From VAZQ01 sp963840535 (lineage in GTDB: Bacteria; Pseudomonadota; Alphaproteobacteria; Rhizobiales; Xanthobacteraceae), in contig CAWIZJ010000052.1 in the NCBI GenBank assembly GCA_963840535.1, forward strand, positions 185,437-249,436: 64,000 nucleotides of DNA, given 5' to 3'. The position numbers and the translations under genes were made by a program. Shown here piece after piece: positions 1 through 9,541 of this stretch. Each line of letters starts with the position of its first letter. Positions within the stretch are counted from its first letter, which is position 1. Below the pieces are notes generated by a model. That model searched no databases. It was not told where the DNA came from and saw only the letters and a program-made list of their open reading frames with translations.

Positions 1-298
1 GCAGCTCGCCGGAAGGATTGAGGCCGCCCTGCGCGAGCGGCGGATATTCGTTGTGAGACACCGGTCCGAGGATCACCCCGGCGGCGGCCGTCGCCGCCGC
101 GGCTGCCGCGTCCGGCAGCGTCGTGCCGTGCATGCGCAACGCCGCCAGGCCGATGCTGACCGGCTCGAATGCGAGCGCGAGCTCGAAGCCGCGGTTGGCC
201 GCCTGCAGCACCGCCATGGTGGCCTCGGTGATTTCCGGCCCGATGCCGTCCCCTTGCATGACGACGAGACGGATCGGCGAAGATGACGAGGCACTCAT
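1..298 (-). CDS. Isocitrate/isopropylmalate dehydrogenase family protein, N-terminal part (runs off the window)
   Basis: Reading the minus strand from an ATG at 298 gives about 99 residues that continue past the left edge. Residues 14-22 read MQGDGIGPE, the N-terminal signature of the NAD-dependent beta-decarboxylating dehydrogenases (isopropylmalate, isocitrate and tartrate dehydrogenase). These enzymes oxidise a 2-hydroxyacid and then decarboxylate it in the cytoplasm. The residue order that separates LeuB from the paralogous catabolic enzymes lies outside the window, so the substrate cannot be named. The gene is divergent from the FMN oxidase at 473. The family is clear from the motif; the substrate is not. 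Confidence 0.8.
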   Translation of the reverse strand, partial: MSASSSSPIRLVVMQGDGIGPEITEATMAVLQAANRGFELALAFEPVSIGLAALRMHGTTLPDAAAAAATAAAGVILGPVSHNEYPPLAQGGLNPSGEL

Positions 299-472
299 CG
301 GCGAGCTCACTGGGTTTGACGTCGTCCTTTGCGCTGCTCGGCCTCGAATTGGCGCGCTCCATCGTCGGTACAACGCCCCGACACACTAACAAGGTCGCAA
401 CTGGTTGACGACTGCACTCGGGGGTGAGCATCATGAAGCGCGCTCGGTCCTAACAGCCGGAATTGGTGCTTC

Positions 473-1603
473 ATGCAGGAACGTTCGTCTCAGCAAGCGT
501 CGGTCCACGAAATCAAGGCGCTTCCGAGCGACCTGATGAATCTGCACGAGGTCGTCGCCAAGGCGCGGCAGAACCTCAACCAGAACGATTGGGATTACAT
601 CGTCGGGGGGGTCGAATCCGAGACGACGCTGCGACGAAACCGGATGGCGCTCGACGCGATCGCGTTCCGGCCACGGGTGCTGCGCGATGTGAGCCGGGTC
701 GACGCGACGGTGAGCCACTTCGGGCGCACGCTGCGGCTGCCCGTCGTGCTTGCACCGGTCGGTTCGCTGGAGAGCTTCCATCCTGCCGGCGCCGAATCAG
801 CGGTGCGCGGAACCGGAGAGTTCGGGGTCGCGCATATGCTGAGCTCGGTCTGCGACCCCGGGCTCGAAGATCTCGCCAAGGCCGCTCCAGATGCGTTGCG
901 ACTCTACCAGCTCTATGTCCGCGGCGATGAGGCCTGGGTCGACGATCACGTGGCGCGTGCTGTCGCGCACGGCTACGCCGCTTTCGCGCTCACCGTCGAC
1001 ACCGCGCACTACAGCCGCCGCGAGCGCGACATCGCCAAGCGCTTCGTGACCGCCGGGCGGCGGCGGGTGCAGGGCCGTGCGTTCCAGGCAGCGCTCGATT
1101 GGCGCACGGTCGAGCGCATCAAGAGCAAGTTCCGCATTCCACTCATCATCAAGGGCGTTGCCACCGCGGAGGACGCCCGGCTGGCGATCGAGCACGGCGT
1201 CGAGTGGATCTACATCTCGAACCACGGCGGCCGCCAACTCGACCATGGCCGCGGGTCGATGGACGTCCTTCCGGAGGTCGTCGAGGCGGTCGCCGGTCGC
1301 GCCAAGATCCTGATCGACGGGTCGATCTGCCGCGGTAGCGATATCGTCAAGGCGATCGCTGGAGGAGCAGACCTGGTCGGCATCGGCCGTATGCAATGCT
1401 TCGCGCTTGCGGCCGGTGGCCAGGCCGGCATTGTCCGTCTGCTCGAGCTTTTGGAGGACGAGGTGCAACGCTGCCTCGGCCTGCTCGGCGTTACGCGCTT
1501 TGCCGAGCTCGATCGTTCCTATCTGCATGCCGCGACGCCGGCCAACCTGCCGCATGTGTTGAGCGCGTTTCCCCTGCTCGAGATCGAGGCCTATCGGTAC
1601 TGA
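473..1603 (+). CDS. FMN-dependent alpha-hydroxy acid oxidase/dehydrogenase (LldD/glycolate oxidase family)
   Basis: A 376-residue protein of normal length for the family that oxidises L-2-hydroxyacids (lactate, glycolate, mandelate) with FMN. It shows the FMN-site lysine in LIIKGV and the active-site block SNHGGRQLDHGRGSMDVLPE, whose His is the catalytic base and whose Arg binds the carboxylate. The phosphate-binding end (LIDGSICRGSDIVKAIAGGA) follows. No membrane segment is visible, so it is probably soluble or peripheral. The ATG at 473 has only a weak ribosome site; an in-frame ATG at 536 is possible. Exact substrate unknown. The neighbouring hydroxyacid-dehydrogenase-type gene and the organic acid transporter fit a carboxylate-use region. 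Confidence 0.88.
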   Translation: MQERSSQQASVHEIKALPSDLMNLHEVVAKARQNLNQNDWDYIVGGVESETTLRRNRMALDAIAFRPRVLRDVSRVDATVSHFGRTLRLPVVLAPVGSLESFHPAGAESAVRGTGEFGVAHMLSSVCDPGLEDLAKAAPDALRLYQLYVRGDEAWVDDHVARAVAHGYAAFALTVDTAHYSRRERDIAKRFVTAGRRRVQGRAFQAALDWRTVERIKSKFRIPLIIKGVATAEDARLAIEHGVEWIYISNHGGRQLDHGRGSMDVLPEVVEAVAGRAKILIDGSICRGSDIVKAIAGGADLVGIGRMQCFALAAGGQAGIVRLLELLEDEVQRCLGLLGVTRFAELDRSYLHAATPANLPHVLSAFPLLEIEAYRY

Positions 1604-1645
1604 CGTCCGCTGTTGCGCCGGGGCGTGCAACGGCGACGGCGCACG

Positions 1646-3610
1646 CTAGAAAGTCAATCCAATCTTGAACACCTCGGTCGCATAGAAGTAGAGCTCGGCA
1701 TCGAGGCAGCGCTGGATGTTCGCGGACTTGCGGAAGCCGTGCTGCTCCCCCGAGAACAGCAAATAGCCGACCGGGTTGCCCTTGCGTCGGAGCGCTTCCA
1801 CCATGGCCTCGGCCTGGTTCGGCGGCACGACGGCGTCCTCGTCGCCCTGGAAGAAGATCATCGGCTTCGACAATCGCTTCACGTGATAGAGCGGCGAGCG
1901 TTCGCGGTAGCGGGCCTCTTCCTGCGGATAGGGCCCGATCAGCCAGTCGAGGTAGCGGGATTCGAACTTGTGAGTGTCGCGCGCGAGCGCGGCAGCGTCG
2001 CTCACGCCGTAGTAGCTGCCTCCGCCCTGGAAGAAGTCACGAAAGGTCAGCGCCGCCAGGGTGGTATAGCCGCCGGCGCTGCCGCCGCTGATGACGCAGC
2101 GCTTGCCGTCGACGCGCCCCTGCTCGGACAGGAACTTGGCGCCGTTGACGCAGTCGTCGACGTCGACCACGCCCCAGGCGAGGTGCAGCCGGTCGCGATA
2201 GGCGCGGCCGAACCCGGTCGAGCCGCCGTAGTTCACGTCCAGCACCGCGATGCCGCGGCTGGTCCAGTATTGGATGCCCAGATTGAGCGTGCTCGATGCC
2301 GCCGAGGTCGGGCCGCCGTGACACTTGACCAGGAGCGGCGGCCGCTCGTGTTCCGGAGCCGCGTAGTCGGGATTGCTGGGTGGATAGAACAGTCCGAAGG
2401 CGGTGCTTCCGCCGGTGGTGGGGAATTCCACGGTCTCGACCCTGGTGAGGTAGTCGGCAATCGGCGGCTCGGCGCGATCGATAATTCCGGTCGATTTCTT
2501 GAGGATCGTGTGCCGGCCGCTACCCATATCGAGTGCAACGATGGAAGCGGGATGGTCGGGCGCACCCGCGCGAAACACCACGCGGTCACCATCGGCGCGC
2601 ACCGAGCCGAATTCGGTGAACGGCAGATCGAGCGGAGTGAGCGTTTCGCTCACGATGTCCAGCACCGCCAGTCGCCCGAGACCTGCCTGGGAATAGGCAC
2701 AGACGATGCGCTTTTCCCCCGCGAACGCAAAAGTCGATGTCCCGAACAGCCAGTGCGGAACTCCGAACTCCGCCTTCATCGGAACGAGCGGCCGTGTCGT
2801 GCGCGTCGCCAGATCGAAACAGTGGAGATTCCACCACCCCGAGCGATCCGACACGAACACGATCGTCGCACCGTCGGGCGACCATTCCGGCTGGAAGATC
2901 GATTCCGCGATTCCACCTGCGATCAGCTGTGGCTCGCGGATGGTGCCGTCATCGCCGAATTCGGCGAGGTAGAGCATGGTGCCGTTCCACGGCATGTTCG
3001 GATGATCCCAGGCCAGCCAAGCGAGTTGATCCTCGTCGGGCGACAGCCGCGGCGAGCTGAAGAAGTCGTGCCCGCCGGCCAGCATGCGTCCGGGCGGGCG
3101 CCCTCCCCCGGCCTCGGAATCGAGATCGACGGCAACCAGGGCATTGACCGGCTCCCCATCGATCGTGTGGTCCTCGCACACGCCGATCCAGCGCCGGCGG
3201 CGCGAATCGATCACGCCATCGGCGAACCGCCAGTCACGTCCGGGCGCGTGCGGCGCGGGAGTCAGCGTCCTCGGCTCGGATTCGCCTGCAGCAAGCCGAT
3301 ACAGCCGACCGTCCGCGAAATTCGAGAAGTAGACCGTTCCGTCCTGCACCAGCCATGCTCCCCCGCCATATTCGTGCACGCGCGTGCGCGCATTGAACGG
3401 CAACGGTGTGAGGTCGGCCGGCTGCGAAAGCTCGTTGCCGCGCACCACGACGTTGCGGCCCTGCTCCTGCGGCCGGCCCTCCAGCCAATAGACGCTGCCG
3501 CCGTCGAGCCGGACATCCAACAATGTGATGGATTGCGCGACGATGAGATCGGACGTGATTGGCGAGCGCCAGGAGCCATATGACGCCGTCTTGATGGAAC
3601 GCGACGACAT
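1646..3610 (-). CDS. S9 family prolyl oligopeptidase-like serine peptidase
   Basis: A 654-residue protein with an N-terminal beta-propeller region (repeats such as LSPDEDQLAWLAWDHPNMPW and EWSPDGATIVFVSDRSGWWN) and a C-terminal alpha/beta hydrolase domain. The catalytic triad is visible as GGSAGGYT (Ser), FFQGDEDAVVPP (Asp) and EQHGFRKS (His). The family cleaves short peptides or acyl-aminoacyl substrates; no signal peptide is seen, so it is cytoplasmic. The reading frame stays open 160 codons upstream, but the ATG at 3610 is chosen because GGAGGA lies about ten bases before it and because the upstream stretch overlaps the MBL hydrolase gene. It is convergent with the FMN oxidase gene, with 42 bases between the two stops. 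Confidence 0.88.
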   Translation of the reverse strand: MSSRSIKTASYGSWRSPITSDLIVAQSITLLDVRLDGGSVYWLEGRPQEQGRNVVVRGNELSQPADLTPLPFNARTRVHEYGGGAWLVQDGTVYFSNFADGRLYRLAAGESEPRTLTPAPHAPGRDWRFADGVIDSRRRRWIGVCEDHTIDGEPVNALVAVDLDSEAGGGRPPGRMLAGGHDFFSSPRLSPDEDQLAWLAWDHPNMPWNGTMLYLAEFGDDGTIREPQLIAGGIAESIFQPEWSPDGATIVFVSDRSGWWNLHCFDLATRTTRPLVPMKAEFGVPHWLFGTSTFAFAGEKRIVCAYSQAGLGRLAVLDIVSETLTPLDLPFTEFGSVRADGDRVVFRAGAPDHPASIVALDMGSGRHTILKKSTGIIDRAEPPIADYLTRVETVEFPTTGGSTAFGLFYPPSNPDYAAPEHERPPLLVKCHGGPTSAASSTLNLGIQYWTSRGIAVLDVNYGGSTGFGRAYRDRLHLAWGVVDVDDCVNGAKFLSEQGRVDGKRCVISGGSAGGYTTLAALTFRDFFQGGGSYYGVSDAAALARDTHKFESRYLDWLIGPYPQEEARYRERSPLYHVKRLSKPMIFFQGDEDAVVPPNQAEAMVEALRRKGNPVGYLLFSGEQHGFRKSANIQRCLDAELYFYATEVFKIGLTF

Positions 3611-3645
3611 GGCACAACACTCCTCCGCAGGTCGAAGATGTTGGA

Positions 3646-4698
3646 CTATGGGCGCGCCCTGAACTCGACACCCGCACGGCTGCCCGGCACCGGCTCCAAG
3701 CGATGCTCCCACAGCATGTAGTTGACGTGAGCGAGCACCTCGCTGAAGGCGAAGCCCATCTGGTGAGGATCGTCGATGGCGCGACGGAACACCACCGGCA
3801 CCAGGTCGGCGGCGGTACGCGGGCCCTCCCGGCAGGCCTGCGCGATCGCGAGGCAGCGCGCCTCGTGGTGCCGGCGCAGTTCGTCGATCCGCGCATGCAG
3901 TCCGATGAACGGCAGGCCGTGCCCCGGCAGCACCAGGACATCCTGCGGGATGTCGCGCTGCAGGCTGGTCAGCGAGCGCAGGTAGATGCCGAGCGGATCG
4001 CCCTCGGGGTCCATTGCCTGCACGCTGATATTGGGCGAGATGCGGGCCAGAACCTGATCGGCGCACAACAGCAGATTCTCGGCCCGGCAATACAGCATGA
4101 CTTGCTCGGGCGCATGTCCGCCACCGCTGAGAACCTCGAAAGTCCGGGGGCCGACGCGCAGCATCTCCCCCGCGATGAGGCGGCGGAAGGTGCGCGGCAG
4201 ACCGGAGATCATGCGCAGATAACGATGACCGCCCGTGAGCAGCCGCAGCGTGGTATCGGCATCGAGGCCGTGCGAACGATAGAAGCTGAGATACGGCTCG
4301 GAATTGAGCGCGCCCGGATCGAGGTGAATGCTGAGGCTGACGAGATATTCAGTCTGACTCATCAGCAGCGGAAGGTCGAAGCGCTCGCACAGCCAGCCCG
4401 CGAGACCGATATGGTCGGGATGGTAGTGAGTGACCAGGGTGCGTGTCAGCGCGCGCCCACGCAGCGGCCCGTCCAGCAGCCCATCCCATGCCGAGCGCGT
4501 CGCCGCATTGTCGATGCCGGTATCGAGCACGGCCCATCCGCTGCCGTCCTCGATCAGATAGACATTGACATGGTCGAGCCGGAACGGCAGCGCGAGCCGA
4601 ACCCAAAGGATGCCGGGCGCGACCTCGAGCGCACCATCGGGAGCGGGCGGCGTCGGAAAAGGATAGGTCAGCTCGGTGGAGAGAGGGTGCTGGAGCAT
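3646..4698 (-). CDS. MBL-fold metallo-hydrolase
   Basis: A 350-residue metallo-beta-lactamase-fold hydrolase. The zinc motif HYHPDHIG (HxHxDH) lies near residue 90, GGGHAPEQ supplies a later His region, and PGHGLPF a further one. A C-terminal winged-helix-like extension (HHEARCLAIAQACREGPRTA) resembles the LACTB2/glyoxalase-II-like branch. It sits 35 bases upstream of the S9 peptidase on the same strand, so the two may be cotranscribed. The start is uncertain: the ATG at 4698 is favoured, but a TTG at 4749 keeps the frame open and neither has a strong ribosome site. Substrate unknown. Confidence 0.82.
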   Translation of the reverse strand: MLQHPLSTELTYPFPTPPAPDGALEVAPGILWVRLALPFRLDHVNVYLIEDGSGWAVLDTGIDNAATRSAWDGLLDGPLRGRALTRTLVTHYHPDHIGLAGWLCERFDLPLLMSQTEYLVSLSIHLDPGALNSEPYLSFYRSHGLDADTTLRLLTGGHRYLRMISGLPRTFRRLIAGEMLRVGPRTFEVLSGGGHAPEQVMLYCRAENLLLCADQVLARISPNISVQAMDPEGDPLGIYLRSLTSLQRDIPQDVLVLPGHGLPFIGLHARIDELRRHHEARCLAIAQACREGPRTAADLVPVVFRRAIDDPHQMGFAFSEVLAHVNYMLWEHRLEPVPGSRAGVEFRARP

Positions 4699-4951
4699 GA
4701 CGATGATGCTGGACCCGTGCGGGGTGGCAGCTTCGCCGCCGCCTGTCAAGCGGCGGAAGGGCGATCGAGGTCACGGCGGGGCACGGACGGTCGTCGCCGA
4801 GACGGCAACTTGAAGTCGGTCGTGAAATTCATGGATCGTTTCCGCTGCTCGATGGCAGCCAGCGGTCCCCTTCTTCGCACCGCCGACATGGCGGCGGCAC
4901 GAGAATGAGACCAAGCCTGGAGGCAGGAGAACGAGCAAGGGAGGGGCTGCG

Positions 4952-5302
4952 GTGCCGATACGCGACATCCTGCGCAACAACGTCAAGGACAAGCTCGCAA
5001 GGTACAAAGCCTACGACCGCCCGCAGGACGTCGGCCACTTCCTCCTCGCCATGCGACCCGACCTGTTCATGCCCGAGGACCGGTATCGCGCGCGCATGGA
5101 CACGCTGATCGAGCGCGTGCGCAGCTGCGCCACCGCGGCGGGCTTCGATGAAGTGCTGATCGCCGGAGAGCCCGAGCGGCGCAACGAGCAGGAACGTCGC
5201 CGGACCGGAATCCCGTATACCGCCGACGAAGTCGCGGCGTTGCAGAGCGAGGCGGCAACGGCCGGCGTTCCGCCGCTCACCGTATCGGACAGTCCGGCGT
5301 AG
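4952..5302 (+). pseudogene. C-terminal fragment of an Ldh-family malate/lactate dehydrogenase
   Basis: A 116-residue reading frame begins with GTG after a GGGAGGGG ribosome-like stretch. It matches only the last third of the Ldh_2 (malate/L-sulfolactate/ureidoglycolate dehydrogenase) family: GHFLLAMRPDLF, then RARMDTLIERVR, then EVLIAGEPERR and GIPYTADEV. Full-length members have about 340 residues. The missing two thirds would need about 700 bases, but only about 250 unassigned bases lie upstream and no frame there encodes it. It is therefore a 5' truncated remnant, unless the tail is expressed alone. The NAD-binding half is absent, so enzymatic activity is unlikely. Confidence 0.6.
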
Positions 5303-5392
5303 CCGGAACAGCATCCCGGCGCCCGGCATGATCAAGCGGGGTGCAAACGGACGGCAGGACCGGCTATCCTGATCGCACAGGAGGAAGCACCG

Positions 5393-6373
5393 ATGCCCAA
5401 TATGCGTTCGACGCTGCTCGCCGCAGCCGGCCTGTTGCTGGCGCTCACCGCCGCGGTTCCCGCCCAGGACGGCACCAGAGATTATCCGAACAAGCCGATC
5501 CGCCTCATCATCCCGTTCCCGCCCGGCGGCAGCAACGACGTGGTGGGCCGCATGATCGCCACCCAGATGGGCGAGCGGCTGGGCCGGCAGGTCGTGGTGG
5601 ACAATCGCGCCGGCGCCGGCGGAGTGGTCGGCACCGAGCTGGCGGCGAACGCGCCCAAGGACGGCTACACCATCCAGATCGTCTCGATCGCACATGCGGT
5701 CAATCCCTGGCTCTACAAGCTGCCCTACGATCCGATCAAATCGTTCACCCCGATCTCGGTGCTGGCCAGCGGGCCCAACGTGGTTGCCGTCAATCCCGGC
5801 CTGCCCGTGAGCTCGATCAGGGATCTGGTTGCGCTCGCCAAGCAGAAGCCGGGGGAGCTGCAGTACGCCTCGGCCGGCGTGGGCAGCTTCCAGCATCTCG
5901 GTGGCGAGCTGTTCAAGCTCGAGGCCGGCGTCGACATGCTGCATGTCCCGTTCAAGGGCGGCGGCCCTGCGATGATCGACGTGATCGGCGGCCACACCAA
6001 GCTGCTGTTCAGCTCGCTGGTGCAGACGACGCCGCACATCCGCTCCGGCAAGCTCAAGGCGCTGGCGGTCGGCGGCAGCAAGCGCAATGCGGTCCTCCCC
6101 GACGTGCCGACCGTCGCGGAGTCCGGCGTACCCACCTACGAGGCCGTCAACTGGTGGGGCCTGGTCGCACCGGCCGGGACGCCCGCGCCGATCGTCGAGC
6201 GGCTGCACAAGGTGGTGCAGGAGGTGCAGACGTCCGCCGAGGTGCAGAAGCAGTTCGCCGCCGAAGGCGCGGAGATCGTGCGCATGAGCGCGGCCGAGTT
6301 CGGGACGTTCATGGAGAAGGAAATGACGAAATGGGGCCGCGTCGTGAAGGAGGGTGGCATCACGGCGCAATGA
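5393..6373 (+). CDS. tctC: Bug/TctC-family tripartite tricarboxylate transporter receptor (copy 1)
   Basis: A 326-residue periplasmic solute receptor. The leader MPNMRSTLLAAAGLLLALTA ends near VPAQDG. The family hallmarks follow: YPNKPIRLIIPFPPGGSND, then VDNRAGAGGVVGTE, NAPKDGYT, the ligand-cage segment HVPFKGGGPA, and GLVAPAGTPAPIVERL. Such receptors carry carboxylates to the TctA/TctB membrane pair, here encoded 1.1-3.1 kb downstream on the same strand. A GGAGGAAG ribosome site precedes the ATG. It is a close paralogue of the next gene. The ligand is unknown; citrate, tricarballylate and aromatic acids are all used in the family. Confidence 0.9.
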   Translation: MPNMRSTLLAAAGLLLALTAAVPAQDGTRDYPNKPIRLIIPFPPGGSNDVVGRMIATQMGERLGRQVVVDNRAGAGGVVGTELAANAPKDGYTIQIVSIAHAVNPWLYKLPYDPIKSFTPISVLASGPNVVAVNPGLPVSSIRDLVALAKQKPGELQYASAGVGSFQHLGGELFKLEAGVDMLHVPFKGGGPAMIDVIGGHTKLLFSSLVQTTPHIRSGKLKALAVGGSKRNAVLPDVPTVAESGVPTYEAVNWWGLVAPAGTPAPIVERLHKVVQEVQTSAEVQKQFAAEGAEIVRMSAAEFGTFMEKEMTKWGRVVKEGGITAQ

Positions 6374-6404
6374 CGTGCGTTCGCTCGAGATCAGGTGGCG
6401 ACCG

Positions 6405-7374
6405 ATGCCGCGCATGCACTCGTCGATGCTCGGGACTGCGGCCTTCCTGCTCGCCCTGACCACCGTCGGTCGCGGCACAGGAGTACCCGGCCAAGCCGGT
6501 GCGGATCATCGTTCCATTCCCGCCCGGTGCCATCAACGATACCGTCGGCCGCATGATTGCGACGCAGCTCGGCAGCCGCCTGGGCAAGCAATTCGTCGTC
6601 GACAACCGCGCCGGTGCGGGCGGCGTCATCGGCACCGAGCTTGCGGCCAACGCTCCGAAGGACGGCTACACGCTGCTCGTCGTCTCGCTGGTCAACGCGG
6701 TCAATCCCTGGCTCTACAAGCTGCCCTACGATCCGATCGGGAGCTTTGCCCCGATCGCCGGCATCGCCACCGCTCCGAACGTGCTGGTGGTTCACCCGAC
6801 ATTGCCGGTCGGTTCGGTCAAGGGGCTCGTGGCCCTCGCCAGGGACAAACCGGGGCAGCTGCAATACGCCTCGGGCGGTATCGGAAGCTTTCAGCATCTG
6901 GGCGCCGAGCTGTTCAAGCTCATGGCCGGCGTCGATCTCCTGCACGTCCCGTTCAAGGGAGGCGGCCCGGCCATGGTCGATGTGGTCGGCGGGCACACCA
7001 AGCTGGTGTTCGCGACGACGATCACCGCGTTGCCGCACGTGCGCGCGGGCAAGCTCAGGGCGCTCGGAGTGGGTGGGACGCAGCGCAGCCCAGCGTTGCC
7101 GGAGATTCCGACGATCGCCGAATCCGGAGTGCCGGGCTACCAAGCCGTCAATTGGATCGGCCTCGTGGCACCGGCCGGCACGCCCGCAGCCATCGTCGCG
7201 AGGCTCAGCGAGGAGATTTCGGCGATCCAGAATTCGCCGGAGATCCAGCAGCAGTTATCGACCGCGGGCGTGGAGATCCTGCGGATGGGCTCGGCCGACT
7301 TCGGGGCCTTCATGACGACGGAGCTGGGCAAATGGGAACGCGTCGTGAAGGAGGGCGGCATCAAGGCGGAGTGA
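6405..7374 (+). CDS. tctC: Bug/TctC-family receptor (copy 2), split by a frameshift in the leader
   Basis: The leader begins at ATG 6405 (MPRMHSSMLGTAAFLLAL), and the mature protein continues in the +1 frame as AQEYPAKPVRIIVPFPPGAI. One extra base near 6465-6472 explains the break. The mature domain is complete: VDNRAGAGGVIGTE, NAPKDGYT, NAVNPWLYKLPYDPIGSF, HVPFKGGGPA and GLVAPAGTPAAIV. It shares long identical blocks with copy 1 (for example GTELAANAPKDGYT and NPWLYKLPYDPI), so the pair is a recent tandem duplication. It lies 31 bases after copy 1 and 80 before TctB, as in an operon. The frameshift is either a sequence error or has silenced this copy. Confidence 0.82.
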
Positions 7375-7454
7375 TTGCATCCGCGGCGGAGAGCGGCACA
7401 CACCGTCTTGGTGAACATGCAAGCGGAGCAGACGCACGCGTGCGGGGCGCTTCA

Positions 7455-7931
7455 ATGAAGCTCGGGCCGCTCGACAACAGGGACCTCTGGGCGGGCGCGA
7501 TGCTGATCGCGATCGGCGCAGCGGCAATGCTCATCGCCCGCAACTATCCCTTCGGCACCGCCTTGCGCATGGGCCCCGGCTACTTTCCGACCGTGCTCGG
7601 CGGGATCCTGATCCTGTTCGGCCTCTACCTCGTGGTCGCCGCCCTGCGCAGCAGGCCCCCTCTCCCGCTTGCGGACGAGGCGAGCAAGTGGCGCTCGTGG
7701 CCACTGCGGGCGATGATCGTGCTGCCGCTCGCCTTCGTCCTGTTCGGCATCCTGATGAGCCATGCCGGCTTCGTGCCGGCACTGCTGGCGCTGATCTTCG
7801 GTTCCGCGCTCGCCAGCCCGCAATTCAGGTTGATCGAGGTCTTGCTGCTGTCGGTCGTCCTGATCGCTGCCTCGGTCGCGGTATTCGTCTGGGGTCTGGG
7901 CCTGCCCTATCAGCTCATCGCGGACTTCTGA
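7455..7931 (+). CDS. tctB: TctB-family small membrane subunit of the tripartite tricarboxylate transporter
   Basis: A 158-residue protein with four predicted membrane segments: LWAGAMLIAIGAAAMLIA, YFPTVLGGILILFGLYLVV, a segment around PLAFVLFGILMSHAGFVPAL, and a last one around LLLSVVLIAASVAVFVWGLG. The motif RMGPGYFPTVLG is characteristic of TctB. The family has about 150 residues, so it is full length. It lies seven bases before tctA and after two receptors, the usual order. With TctA it forms the inner-membrane sodium- or proton-driven symporter. The ATG at 7455 is the first that leaves the first membrane helix intact. Confidence 0.9.
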   Translation: MKLGPLDNRDLWAGAMLIAIGAAAMLIARNYPFGTALRMGPGYFPTVLGGILILFGLYLVVAALRSRPPLPLADEASKWRSWPLRAMIVLPLAFVLFGILMSHAGFVPALLALIFGSALASPQFRLIEVLLLSVVLIAASVAVFVWGLGLPYQLIADF

Positions 7932-7938
7932 CCGCGCC

Positions 7939-9435
7939 ATGGACCTGTTCGGAAACCTGATCTTCGGCTTCGGCGTCGCGCTGTCGCTGCAGAACCTGCT
8001 CTACTGCCTGATCGGCGTGCTGGTGGGGACGCTCATCGGGGTGCTGCCGGGCATCGGCCCGCTCGGCACCATCGCCATGCTGATGCCGCTCACCTACAGC
8101 GTGTCGCCGGTGGGCGCACTGATCATGCTCGCCGGCATCTATTACGGAGCCCAGTACGGCGGATCGACCACCGCGATCCTGGTCAATCTGCCGGGCGAGA
8201 CCGCGGCCGTGGTCACCTGCATCGACGGCTATCAGATGGCGCGGCAAGGCCGCGCCGGCCCGGCTCTCGCCATCGCGGCGATCGGCTCGTTCTTCGCCGG
8301 CACCGTCGGCACGCTGCTGATCGCCCTGTTCGGACCGCCGCTGGCGGAGCTCGCGCTCAAGTTCGGTGCGCCGGAATATTTCTCTCTGATGCTGATGGGC
8401 CTGGTGGCGGCAGCCGTGCTCGCCCAGGGCGACATGATCAAGTCGCTCGCCATGGTGGTGATCGGGCTCCTGCTCGGCATCGTGGGCACCGACGTCAACA
8501 CCGGCACCCAGCGCTTCAGCCTCGGCATCACCGAGCTCACCGACGGGATCGGTTTCATCGTGGTCGCGGTCGGCGTGTTCGCGCTCGGAGAGATCATCAG
8601 CAATCTGGGACAGACCTCCGAGCGCGTGGTTTTCACCTCCCGGCTGAGCCACCTGTTTCCGTCCCGGGACGACCTCAAGCGCTCGCTCGCGCCGATCCTG
8701 CGCGGCACCGGGCTCGGCTGCTTCTTCGGCGTGCTGCCCGGCACCGGCCCGGCGATCGCATCCTTTTCCTCCTACATGATCGAAAAGAAGGTGGCCGACG
8801 ATCCCTCCCGCTTCGGCAAGGGAGCGATAGAAGGCGTTGCCGGGCCGGAAGCGGCCAACAATGCCGACGCCCAGTGCAAGTTCATTCCCATGCTCACGCT
8901 CGGCTTGCCCGCCAGCGGCGTGATGGCGCTGATGCTGGGCGCGCTGCAGATCCAGGGCATCCAGCCCGGTCCCGAAGTGATGACCATGCGGCCCGATCTG
9001 TTCTGGGGACTGATCGCCAGCATGTGGATCGGCAACCTGATGCTCGTCGTCCTCAACCTGCCGATGATCGGCCTGTGGGTGAAGCTCCTCGCCGTTCCCT
9101 ATCGGCTGCTGTTTCCCGCAATAATGGCGTTCTCCGCCATCGGCATCTACAGCGTCAACAATTCGTCGTTCGAGATCTATCTCACGGCGCTGTTCGGGAT
9201 TCTGGGCTTCCTATGGATGCGCCTCGGATTTCCGCTGGCGCCGATGCTGCTCGGCTTCGTGCTGGGGCCGATGGTGGAGGAGCACCTGCGGCGGGCGATG
9301 CTGATGTCGGGCGGCGATCCCTCGGTGTTCGTGCGGCGCCCGATCAGCCTCGCCTTCATCATCGCGACGGTGCTGATCCTGCTGGTGATGGTGGCACCGG
9401 CGGTGCGCAAGCGGCGAGCGGAAATCACCGATTGA
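7939..9435 (+). CDS. tctA: TctA-family large permease subunit of the tripartite tricarboxylate transporter
   Basis: A 498-residue integral membrane protein with about twelve hydrophobic helices. The two family signatures are GVLPGIGPLGTIAMLMPLTY near residue 36 and GVLPGTGPAIASFSSY near residue 270; these glycine-rich loops form the substrate path. Other family blocks are YYGAQYGGSTTAILVNLPGE and GPEAANNADAQCKFIPMLTL. Length agrees with the family (about 500). It starts seven bases after tctB, so translation may be coupled. Together with TctB and a Bug receptor it imports a di- or tricarboxylate. Confidence 0.93.
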   Translation: MDLFGNLIFGFGVALSLQNLLYCLIGVLVGTLIGVLPGIGPLGTIAMLMPLTYSVSPVGALIMLAGIYYGAQYGGSTTAILVNLPGETAAVVTCIDGYQMARQGRAGPALAIAAIGSFFAGTVGTLLIALFGPPLAELALKFGAPEYFSLMLMGLVAAAVLAQGDMIKSLAMVVIGLLLGIVGTDVNTGTQRFSLGITELTDGIGFIVVAVGVFALGEIISNLGQTSERVVFTSRLSHLFPSRDDLKRSLAPILRGTGLGCFFGVLPGTGPAIASFSSYMIEKKVADDPSRFGKGAIEGVAGPEAANNADAQCKFIPMLTLGLPASGVMALMLGALQIQGIQPGPEVMTMRPDLFWGLIASMWIGNLMLVVLNLPMIGLWVKLLAVPYRLLFPAIMAFSAIGIYSVNNSSFEIYLTALFGILGFLWMRLGFPLAPMLLGFVLGPMVEEHLRRAMLMSGGDPSVFVRRPISLAFIIATVLILLVMVAPAVRKRRAEITD

Positions 9436-9541
9436 ATACTTTCCGGGTACGGTGGAGGCTCGGGCGTGCTACCATTCGATCGAGGACAAAGCTCGGTGTC
9501 CCACTCGGCCGATTTCGATCTATCGACGGTGGAGGGAAATC

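Noticed and set aside
1613..3583. Open frame of 656 codons on the plus strand
   Set aside because: It lies antisense to the S9 peptidase, whose triad and family blocks are clear; no homology-like features in the antisense frame.
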